Of a DNA stretch of 64,000 bases, positions 19,076-27,751 are shown piece by piece. Every line of letters begins with the position of its first letter. Within the stretch, counting starts at the first letter, position 1. A program made the position numbers and the translations under genes. The stretch is from Schizochytrium sp. CCTCC M209059 (taxonomy: Eukaryota > Sar > Bigyra > Thraustochytrida > Thraustochytriidae). The stretch lies in the NCBI GenBank assembly GCA_000818945.1, contig KN805391.1, positions 258,234 to 322,233 on the forward strand, read 5' to 3'. The notes below the pieces were generated by a model. That model saw nothing but the letters and a program-made list of their open reading frames with translations, was not told the origin of the DNA and ran no database searches.

Positions 19076-22000
19076 TTAGGCAGAGAAGAGGCCCCACTCC
19101 ATGGCGCACTCCTCCTCGAACTCGGTCATGTCATCCTCCTCCTTGATCTTCTTCTTGAGAGCCTTGATCATCTTCTTCTTGTCCTTGGCGTTGACATCGT
19201 TGGGCGTGCGCTTCTTCTCGATCTTGTTACCGGAAGCATCGACCTGCTCCTCCTCGGCCGCGAGCTCGAGAGCCTCGGCGGCGTAGGCGGCCCAGTCAGC
19301 ATCACCCTTGATGTCGCAGCGGTGGTTGGCGACGACCCAGGTCTCGCGAGTGGTCACATCGGCGAACTCCTGGTTGTGCGTAATGAGGAGCACACCACCC
19401 TCGAAGTTGTTGATGGCGGTGGCGAGGGCACCAAGGGCCTCGCGATCGAGGTAGTTGGTGGGCTCATCGAGAATGATGAGATGGGGCTGGTCCCACATGG
19501 CGGCGGCGAGCACGACCTTGACCTTTTGGCCACCCGAGAGGGAGCGGATGCGGTTGTGCGTACCGAGCTCACGGTCGAGACCGACGTCCTCGAGATGCTT
19601 CTCGACGTTGGCCTGCGAGAGGACACGCTGGAAGGCACCCTCGGCGGCGGCCTTGCGGCGATCGACCTCGTCGAGGAGCTTCTTGAAGCCAAGGTCCTCG
19701 AGCTTGTCGCGGGGAAACCAAGTGTTCATGTCTTGGGACTTGCCAACCCACTTGACCTCGTACTCGAGGGTCTTGCCGTTCTTGCGGCGCGAGAGGATGC
19801 GGTCGACGACGCGCTTCTCCTTGATGGTCTTGCCGTCCTCGGTCTCGACGTTGACGGTCATGGGCTCCTTCATCTTGGCGGCCTCCTCGTCGGAGATCTT
19901 GACGGTCTCCTTGCGAAGAGCCTCCTTGTCCTCACCACCCTGGTAGCGCCACTGAATGTACTCGTTGGCGGTCTTGTCGAGATGCTGCTCGATGTGGTGG
20001 AAGGCATGCTGGGCGACGTACGCGAACTTGCAGTTCGGGTGCTTGAAGATGGTACCGTGCGAGGGCTTGAACTCGCCGGTAAGAAGCTTGATCATGGTGG
20101 ACTTGCCAGCACCGTTGGCACCGACGCAGGCAATGCGCGAGGCCATCGAGACACGGACGTTGATGTGCTCGAGCTGGGGCTTCTCGCAACCCGGATAGGT
20201 GAACGAGACGTCAGTCATGGACATGATGGGGCGACCCTTGGACTTGACACCGTCGAGAGGACCAGGCTTGGGGAACTTGAAGGCCAGCTTGGAGGCGGTG
20301 AGATCGTAGTACGCCTTGGCTTCGGGGAAGCGCTCGACGAACTTGGACAGGTTGCCCTTGTAGTTGTTGAGCTTGAGGGTGTCAAAGTGGATAATGTGGG
20401 TGGCGACGTTGTCGAGGAACTTGGTGTCATGCGAGACAATGAGCGAGGTCACGTTCTTGCAGGGCTCGCCCATGAGGTAGTCGACGACCCACTGGACGTT
20501 GAGCACGTCCAAGTGGTTGGTGGGCTCATCCATGAGGAGGATATCGGCCTTACGGAGCATGGCCACGGTAAGAGCGAGCTTCATGCGCTGACCACCAGAG
20601 AAGCTGGTGATCGGGTCGTTGAGGCGGCCCTCGAAGCCGGACTCGACGAGCGCAGCGGCGATCTCCTCGTCGGCGAGCTTCATCTCCTCCTGCACGGCAT
20701 CCTTGGCGAACTCGATGATGGTCATGCGCGCCTTGCGGGCGGGGATGTCGGTCTGCACAAAGATGGTCTTGAGGCGGTCGACGGGGAAGCCCTCGACCTG
20801 ACCGTTGGCGATCGAGGTGAGGAGAGTGGTCTTACCGGCGCTCTTGGCAGCCACGATACCGTAGCGCATACCGCGCTTGAGGTAGAGGCGGGCGTTGTTG
20901 AGAAGAATGCGCGAACCGTAGGCGAGCGAGAAGCGGCAATCGCAGAGCTGCTCGAGGGCGGCATCCTCCTCGTCCTCCTCAAAGTTCTCCTCGGCACCAC
21001 CCTTGGCGGCGGCCTCACCGGAAAGCATTTGCTGGCGGATCTCGAGGGCGACGGGCTCGCAGTCGGCCTTCTTGTTCTTGCCGTCGGGCATGAGGACCTT
21101 GACAACGGGCATGAGGGTCTCCTTGTAGTCGTCGGCGTCAGCGTCCGTGGTGGAGAGGAGCTGGGCGCAGCGGGCGAGGAACTTGAACGAGACCTCCTTG
21201 GCGGCGTCGCCAGAGACGGAGCCCTCGAACTTTTCGACGACCTTCTTGCAGGCAGCCTCGACCTTGTCGATGGGGGCGGCCTCGAGGGCCTTGATGCCAC
21301 TGCCGCGCTTGGCAATGTCCTGAAGGGCCTGGTGGGCGGCGGCGCAGCGCGAGCGGCACTCAGGGTCAGCGACCTCATCGGAGGCCTTGGCGAGGGCCGG
21401 CTCGAGCACGGGCATGAAAGTGGCCACGTGCTGGGCGTTGTCGACGAGCTTGGCAAGGTTCTCGGTAATGACGGCGCACTTGCGCTTGACGGCGGTCTTC
21501 TTCTCGCGGAAGCCGCGCTCGAGGAGCGGCACGGTGATGCTCAGGGCCGAGGCATCGACGGACTGCACAAAGGTGGTGGCGGCGAGGGTGTGGACGCACT
21601 CCTCGACCTCCTCGGGGCGCGCGATGGCGCTGACGAGGGCCGGCACGAAGGGCTGAATATCGTTGTTGCTGATGGATTTGCAGCAAGCCTCGAGGGACTT
21701 GGCGGCCTGCTCCTTGACCTGCTTCTTCGAGTCCCACATGAGGGCCGAGAGGGCAGGGACGAGGTCGACCATGCGGCTGGCGATAAAGTCGGGGCCAACC
21801 TCGGTGAAGGCGGCGAGGAGCTCCATGCAGAGCACCTTGACCTGCCACTTGGGGGACTCCTGGGCCTCCTTGAGGAGGTGGTCGAAGATCATGGCGACGG
21901 GGGCCGGGGTCATGGCCTTGACGACGGCCTTGGCATTCTTGCTGGCGGCCTTGCGCAGGTCCGAGGACTTCTTGTCACCGGCCTGGTCGATGACGGCATC

Positions 22001-22261
22001 CAGGCGGGGGAGGAGGAAGGGGAGGGCGGCGCCCTTGACCTTCTTGCTGAGGGCGCCAAAGAGGAGCACACCACCCTCGCGGGCGATGGCGTTCTCCTGG
22101 TCGCCGAGGGCGGCGTCAAGGGTCTTGAGGAGACCCTCCTCGCCGACGAGGCTCTCGACGCCGGCCTCCTTGACCTCGGTGGCGAGCTGGTCGGCGACCT
22201 CCTTGAGCGCCTCGTTGGACTCAGCCTTGAGCAGCTTCTGGCACAGCTCCTGCGACACCAT
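19076..22261 (-). CDS. Translation elongation factor 3 (ABCF ATPase)
   Basis: 1061 aa, intronless, with an ATG start. eEF3 is the ribosome-bound ATPase that helps release deacylated tRNA from the E site. Domain order is complete: HEAT repeats (about 1-320), a four-helix region, ABC1 with a Walker A-like AAKSAGKTT (about 470), signature SFSGGQRMKLAL and DEPTNHLD, then ABC2 with GANGAGKST (about 715), a chromodomain insertion (about 818-870, VDRILSRRKNGKTLEYEVKW), signature SLSGGQKVKVVL (about 909) and DEPTNYLD. The C-terminus is Lys-rich but ends early in ECAMEWGLFSA. Codon choice is strongly biased to C/G-ending codons, as expected for a highly expressed gene, and this leaves a long spurious open frame on the opposite strand. 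eEF3 was long thought fungal-specific but occurs in several algae and stramenopiles. Confidence 0.97.
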   Translation of the reverse strand: MVSQELCQKLLKAESNEALKEVADQLATEVKEAGVESLVGEEGLLKTLDAALGDQENAIAREGGVLLFGALSKKVKGAALPFLLPRLDAVIDQAGDKKSSDLRKAASKNAKAVVKAMTPAPVAMIFDHLLKEAQESPKWQVKVLCMELLAAFTEVGPDFIASRMVDLVPALSALMWDSKKQVKEQAAKSLEACCKSISNNDIQPFVPALVSAIARPEEVEECVHTLAATTFVQSVDASALSITVPLLERGFREKKTAVKRKCAVITENLAKLVDNAQHVATFMPVLEPALAKASDEVADPECRSRCAAAHQALQDIAKRGSGIKALEAAPIDKVEAACKKVVEKFEGSVSGDAAKEVSFKFLARCAQLLSTTDADADDYKETLMPVVKVLMPDGKNKKADCEPVALEIRQQMLSGEAAAKGGAEENFEEDEEDAALEQLCDCRFSLAYGSRILLNNARLYLKRGMRYGIVAAKSAGKTTLLTSIANGQVEGFPVDRLKTIFVQTDIPARKARMTIIEFAKDAVQEEMKLADEEIAAALVESGFEGRLNDPITSFSGGQRMKLALTVAMLRKADILLMDEPTNHLDVLNVQWVVDYLMGEPCKNVTSLIVSHDTKFLDNVATHIIHFDTLKLNNYKGNLSKFVERFPEAKAYYDLTASKLAFKFPKPGPLDGVKSKGRPIMSMTDVSFTYPGCEKPQLEHINVRVSMASRIACVGANGAGKSTMIKLLTGEFKPSHGTIFKHPNCKFAYVAQHAFHHIEQHLDKTANEYIQWRYQGGEDKEALRKETVKISDEEAAKMKEPMTVNVETEDGKTIKEKRVVDRILSRRKNGKTLEYEVKWVGKSQDMNTWFPRDKLEDLGFKKLLDEVDRRKAAAEGAFQRVLSQANVEKHLEDVGLDRELGTHNRIRSLSGGQKVKVVLAAAMWDQPHLIILDEPTNYLDREALGALATAINNFEGGVLLITHNQEFADVTTRETWVVANHRCDIKGDADWAAYAAEALELAAEEEQVDASGNKIEKKRTPNDVNAKDKKKMIKALKKKIKEEDDMTEFEEECAMEWGLFSA

Positions 22262-24214
22262 CTTGCTTGGCTTCGCTGTTGTCTTCTTTCTTCAACAGCA
22301 CCTCGCGAGCGACCTTGCTTCCTTCGACACAGAGAGAGTTCGCGGCGGGCCAACGAACACGACTGCACGAGCGAGTCGGGGTTGGGGTTTTGCGGCGCCC
22401 GCCCGAGGTCTGCCGCCGCCGCTGCTCGCCGCCATCCATCCGTCCACCCGCCGCCGGCCCCGCGCGGTCCCGTATCCGCCTTCCACCCCCGCTTCTTTCA
22501 AGCGCTTCCGCCGGGTCCGGTACGCCGCGCGCGCCTTTGATCAGCTCGCCCGAAAGACAGAGCGAGACAAGACGCCGCGCCCTCCCTCCTTCCCTCCCTC
22601 CCTCCCTCCGACGGAGCGGCTCGGCCCGCCAGACTCCGCGGCGCCGGCGGGCGAGGGAGAGCGCGAGGGCGCGGCGCCGGCGTCGCGGCGAGGGAGGAGC
22701 GGAGCGAGGGAGCGGGGGAGCGAGGGAGGGGGGGAGGGAGGGAGGACCGGCCAGCGACGGCAGCGCGCGCGTGCACGCATGACGCGGCGAATGGGTGGCG
22801 CCGCGCGCTGCGGGGAAAGGAGCTCGGAGGGGCACTCTGCGCTACACAGGGAAGGTTAGGTGGCTCTGGTGAGGGTGGTTTAAAAAGGGAAAAGAGGAAG
22901 GGGAAGGAGGTGCGGGAGAGTGGAGAGAAGGGGTGGGCTCGTGGGGGAGAGCACGCGCACTGCGATGTGCGGGAGGGAGGAGGAACGAGTGGAGGGAGGA
23001 GGGTAGTAGCGGCGCCGGGGAGCGCAGGTGCAGACTGGGCCGCCACTGGGCGGCGCGGCAACCGCTGGCGCGTCAGAGGTCGGTCAGCTGGTCGGTCGGT
23101 CGGTCCACAGAAAAACAAGACCAGAAAAAAAAAATAGTAAAAAAGAAAGAAAGAAAGAAAGAAAAGGAAAGAAAAGGAAACACGGCGCGGGTGCAGCCAC
23201 TCATACGTACGTACGTACATGGCCAGTGCAAAGCAGCTGCCAACGTGGCCAAGGCGGAATGAATGAATGAATGAATGAATGAATGAATGAGTGAATGAAA
23301 CGAATGGCGCGGTTATGATAGGGGGCGAGTGAATGTACGAGTTGAACGCGGAGTTGGACTTGGAGTTGAGTTGGACTCGGAGTTGGACTCGAACTCCGGC
23401 TCGGACTCGGACTCGGACTCGGGACCAAGATGATTGGTTGGTTGGCTTGCGAGCAGCAGCAGCTGCAGCTGCAGCGTGGAGGAGATTTTTGTCGGGCGGA
23501 TGACACGCCGGGCTCGAAGATGCGAAGCTCACATGGAGGTGCCCAAGAGCTCGGGCGCTGCGTGTGTGCCAGGAGTCGACCGAGCTCGGCGGGGTCTAGG
23601 CCTAAACGAGCGCGAAGCGGCGAGTTGATGATCGTAACCATCGTGAGTTGGATGTTACCTGGCTGAAGACTTCGAGGATGGTCTGCCACGCGCGGCCATG
23701 CTCGTCCATCATCGACGATCAGCTGCAGAGTGAGCGACGGCGATTTCTTTTGGTGGGAGGAGGCGTGACCCCGGGGTCAATCGTGAAGATGGGCCACATG
23801 CCATAGCCACTGCTTGCATGCCGTGCAAACGGACGCTGCCGCCGCCGCCAGGTGCCCTCGACGGCGCGAGGCGGCCCTGCATCTCACGCCAACGCACGTC
23901 TGGTATACGCTGAAACCTCGCGTCTCGCTCGAGAGGTGATGGTGATCGCTATCGCAACAAAACCGCGGCTGCGCATGGGCGGTGCCGCGGTGTGCACGCT
24001 GCGCCGTCAGTCCCCAAACTAGAAGCGACTAGTCCTGGGACTGTGCCGCGAGAGCTCGCACGCGCGGACGAGAAGCGCGCGGAGCAGATCAGCTCGGCGC
24101 GGCGCGGAGGGAGGTGGCTTCCGCGCGACGCGGCGCGAGCGCAGCCGAGGCGGCCCCGCGCGCGCAAGTAGGCAGGCAGGCAAGGCGGCGGGGAGGCGCG
24201 AGGGCGCAGAGACC
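22262..24214. other. Divergent intergenic region, eEF3 / MFS transporter
   Basis: Nearly 2 kb between two start codons pointing apart. It holds a pyrimidine tract (CCTCC)n at about 22580-22610, G/A-rich GGGAGG runs (22690-22745), (GGTC)n at about 23081-23105, (GAAA)n at 23146-23180, (GAAT)n at 23257-23290 and an irregular GGACTC hexamer array (23350-23420). Frames that stay open here are low-complexity Arg/Pro/Ser strings and I call no gene. Confidence 0.6.
23081..23420. repeat. Cluster of tetra- and hexanucleotide repeats
   Basis: Successive (GGTC)n, (GAAA)n, (CGTA)n (about 23206-23219), (GAAT)n and GGACTC-type repeats lie within 340 bp upstream of the MFS gene. Confidence 0.85.
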
Positions 24215-25714
24215 ATGTCGAGCGGGGCGCGGTCCCGGCTCGCGCAGAGCGAGGAGGCCCGGCTCCTGGGCGTGCGGGGCGACGCCGGCGCGGACGACCT
24301 CGGGCACCTCGCGAGCCCGCGCGGCGAGGAGATCGAGGACGGGCTCGACGCGGAGACCAACGCGCGCTCGAGGGAGAGACAGTCGAGCAGCGGCAAGCTG
24401 AGTATCCTGGAAGAGGCAGAGGAACGCCTCGTGACCTTCATCGAGCTCCTCGTCATGAACTCCTTTGTGGGCGCCTACGGACTCATCCAGGTGAGCATGT
24501 TCATGCTTGTTCTCCCCAAACAGTGCGCCACGCTCTTCCCGGGAAGCCAGGCCGTTGGCCTCGCCTCGCTGCTTGGACTCGCAGGCAGCACGCAGCTCAT
24601 CTGCCCCGTGGCCGGTCTCTTTTCCGACCGCATGTCATCCCCCTTTGGCCGGCGAAGGCCCTTCATCGTCGTCGGGACCGTGGTGTCGCTTCTGTCGCTC
24701 GCAGTCCTCTGGTACGTCTCGCACCATCTGGGCGAAGACGAGACGGCTCTGGAGGCCGCCGAAACCGGCGAGGTTTCCTCGGACCTTGCTGCTGCTCGCA
24801 ACCTCTATGTGATTGCCTTTGTCATGCTCAACCTCTCGCTCAACGTGTGTTTTGCGGCGTATGCGGGCCTCATCCCTGACCTCGTCGGCGAGAGCCAGAT
24901 TGGACAAGCGAGCGGCACCATGGCGGTCATGAACGCCGTCGGGTCGCTTGTTGGCGTCTGGATGGTCGGCTTCCTCAAGGTGGAGCCTTTCACCATGTAC
25001 GCCGTGTGGCTCGTCATTTGCTGCGCCGTCACGCTACTCATCGTCAGCGAGACGCCCCGCGCACGCCCTACGGACTCAATTGCTTGCCGAGACATTTTCA
25101 ACGTGTACTTTGAGTCGCTCGAGACGAATCCGGACTTTAAGTGGGTCTGGGTCTCGCGCCTGTTGTACTACATGGGCATCTCTGTTCAGGTTTTCATGCA
25201 ATACTTCATTCGCGACATCATTGGCGTTTCTGCGGATGAGGCCAAGCAGGAGACCGCCATGGTGTCAATCATTATGCTCGTGTGCGCTGCCATTGTGGCC
25301 GTGCCGTGTGGCTCGTTCAGCGATCGCGTTGGCCGCAAATCGCTCGTCTATCTCTCTTGTATTCTCATGGCACTCGTCTATCTCGGTTGGTCGTTCGCCT
25401 TTCAGCTTTGGCACATTTTTGCCTTTAGCGCGCTCTTTGGCGTGGCGAACGGCACCTACCTGAGCGTTGACTACGCGCTCGGGTGCGACAAGATTCCAGA
25501 TCGCGATGAGGGTGCCGCGCAGGCTCTCGGAGTCTGGGGCGTCGCTGCCTTTCTCGGCTCGACGCTAGGGCCTGTCATTTCCGGCCCACTCTTGTACTTT
25601 CTCGGATCCACCTCGGATCCCGATGTATACTCGCACACGGGTTATGTGGCTCTCCTTGCTGTTGGCGCCTTTTTCGTGCTGCTGTCTACGCTCGCGCTGC
25701 GCAACGTGAGTTAA
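24215..25714 (+). CDS. MFS transporter, GPH/SLC45 sugar-carrier type
   Basis: 499 aa with an ATG start; about 12 transmembrane helices begin near residue 75 after a hydrophilic acidic N-tail. The loop between helices 2 and 3 carries DRMSSPFGRRRPFIVVG (about 139-155), the hallmark of proton/sugar symporters of the plant sucrose-carrier and SLC45 type. The equivalent loop in the second half is DRVGRKS (about 370). This suggests a plasma- or vacuolar-membrane proton-coupled sugar carrier; the exact substrate cannot be read from sequence. No intron is present. The transporter family is firm, the sugar assignment moderate. Confidence 0.85.
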   Translation: MSSGARSRLAQSEEARLLGVRGDAGADDLGHLASPRGEEIEDGLDAETNARSRERQSSSGKLSILEEAEERLVTFIELLVMNSFVGAYGLIQVSMFMLVLPKQCATLFPGSQAVGLASLLGLAGSTQLICPVAGLFSDRMSSPFGRRRPFIVVGTVVSLLSLAVLWYVSHHLGEDETALEAAETGEVSSDLAAARNLYVIAFVMLNLSLNVCFAAYAGLIPDLVGESQIGQASGTMAVMNAVGSLVGVWMVGFLKVEPFTMYAVWLVICCAVTLLIVSETPRARPTDSIACRDIFNVYFESLETNPDFKWVWVSRLLYYMGISVQVFMQYFIRDIIGVSADEAKQETAMVSIIMLVCAAIVAVPCGSFSDRVGRKSLVYLSCILMALVYLGWSFAFQLWHIFAFSALFGVANGTYLSVDYALGCDKIPDRDEGAAQALGVWGVAAFLGSTLGPVISGPLLYFLGSTSDPDVYSHTGYVALLAVGAFFVLLSTLALRNVS

Positions 25715-27751
25715 TCAGACGTCTTTGCATTCCTTTTTATCACTTTGTACGGGTCGTGAGTGCAAACTTTGATGCAAAATGACAAGGTGACCGCTGCCTA
25801 TTTTACATGCCGAGACTTCCCCGTCTTCATTTTTCTCCTTTCTTCTCATGTTCTCCTTCATCATCATCATCATCGGTACCATTCTCTTCCTCTTCTTCAA
25901 TGGGGCTGCGGCTGCGGCTGCAGCTGCGGATGTTTTTGGCGGACCTGTTGTACTTTGCTCGGATGTGTCTCATCCTGGAGAGCTTTCTTTGATCATGAGT
26001 GAGCAAGTGTGTTTCTTTTTTGACAGCAATAAGATAAATCCATTCTTTCTCGTATGAACTAGTGTTGGGCCCTTGATGCTGTCACTTTTTCCGCCATTGG
26101 GATGTTACACAACAAGCTTTCAGCTTTCTTTGTGCGAACAAAAGCAAGGACCAACCCTGGTCAAATCGTGAGTCTCACTCTTTCTTTTTTTTCCCCCTTT
26201 TTTTCTGGTTGCAATACAAGCTATGCTGTCGTGCGCCTTGCCTCGGAAAGATACAGCATGAAACCACACAAAGTTCTCCAAAGACCTCACTGCACTCGTT
26301 TTGCACACATTCAACCGTACTTCCTCGCGGTGAAGCGCTCGCTCGTCATCACCCTGCAGCCGGCTGCTGCCTGGCGAAGCGCGTCGATCCTCTCTGCTCT
26401 CCACCCCTCTCGCCCAGGCAAGAAACCCACGTCCGATCGTCGACCCGTACTCCTTCGTTCTCCTCCTCTTCTCCCTCGACGTCTTCGACCTCGGCAAGGT
26501 CCCCGACGTCCACGACCTGCTGTTGTAGCGAGCAGAATCGTATCCGACCCCTCTCCAACCCCTCGGAAAAACGCGAACCTGCTTGCACAGCAACCCTCCA
26601 CCATCCTTTCGCGTCCCCGGTGCGGGGATGGTGTACCCGGCGCCGTAGTACGCGCTATCCATGCCGCCCGCCTGGCCGCCCGCCAGCAGCAAAGACTGCG
26701 CGCCAGGAAGCCCACGGGTGGCTGCGTGGATGCGCGCTTGCGACCCCCTCGAGGGCGGCATCGGCCGACTCGTACGCGGCGGTGTGGTACGCGATGGTGT
26801 ACGCGGCGAACGAGGACGTCCCGTTGTCCATTTGCAGACAGCCGGCCGAGGTCCCCAAAGAGAGGCGCGATACATGCACGCCGCACGCAGACGTACATAC
26901 ATGCGTGCGTAGATGCATACGTGCATCGCGCAGGCAGAGACGCGCGTCCACCGCGCCGGCGACACCCCGGGCGAGGGCGCGAGCAAGAGCGCGAGCGGGA
27001 GCGCAGGCAGGCCGGGCAGCAGAGGCGAGGTAGGTGGGGGTCGCACCTTGGCGTCCCAAGTGCATTCCGTTGCGGCAAAGCTGTGATCAATCAGTCGACT
27101 CGTCAGGCAAACAAACCCGCGCGACGCGAGGCCACGCGAGGCGACGGGAGGTCGTGAGAGGCAGGGGCGGCGCGAGGGCGAGGCAGACGCGAGGCGACGC
27201 GACGCGGGACGCGCGGCGGGAAGAGCGCGGGAAGCGGCGGAGGCGTCCGCGTCGCAAGGCTTGGCGTGATTGTGGTCGCTTTGGAGTTGCCAACTTCGTC
27301 CGTAGGGCCCGGCCACGCCCGCGCGCGACGCCGGAGCCGCGCGTCGCGCAGGACAGGCAGTAGCTGGCTCGCTCGCTCGAGCAGGCGCCGCCGTCCCGGG
27401 CACGAAGCGCTCTTCATCGTCGCGTTTCCTCGCTAGATTCAAAACCAGATTTAAAGTCATCCCCCGAACGCGCCGCCGCGCCTAGCACAGCGAAGCGCCG
27501 CTCCGCCCGGCCAGGCGCGAGACCGCCCGGCGCGCCTCTTCTCCCATCCCCGCTCCAGTCCTCTCCGCGCGGCGCGCCGCGCCGCGCCGCGCCGCACCGC
27601 GGGTCCCCTCTCCGCGCGGCGGCCCGGGAAACCGGGCTTCCCAGCGCCTCGCTCGCTCTTGGGCGCTTTCGCGCGCGCGGCGTGACGTCCCCCCCCGGCG
27701 TGAAGGCCCCGGCGGCGGTCGCGGTGCTGCTCGCGAGGAGGCGCGTGCGCC
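25715..27751. other. Intergenic region with an unresolved minus-strand coding signal
   Basis: 2 kb between two plus-strand genes. A CTGCGG trinucleotide tract lies near 25905-25930. Minus-strand frames between 26832 and 26350 contain protein-like pieces (starting MDNGTSSFAAYTIAYHTAAY at 26832) that would need one or two weak introns to join. I could not settle a model and describe it as a finding instead. The right part (27480-27700) is the GC-rich leader of the kinase gene. Confidence 0.4.

Noticed and set aside
19322..22540. 1,072-aa open frame antisense to the eEF3 gene
   Set aside because: It lies codon-for-codon opposite a highly expressed gene with strong C/G-ending codon bias. Its translation is monotonous Leu/Gly/Glu/Val/Asp and shows no domain, so it is a shadow of eEF3.
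26120..27460. 446-codon minus-strand frame
   Set aside because: Mostly Arg/Ala/Pro low-complexity without a domain; parts of the region may be exonic in another frame, handled as a finding.
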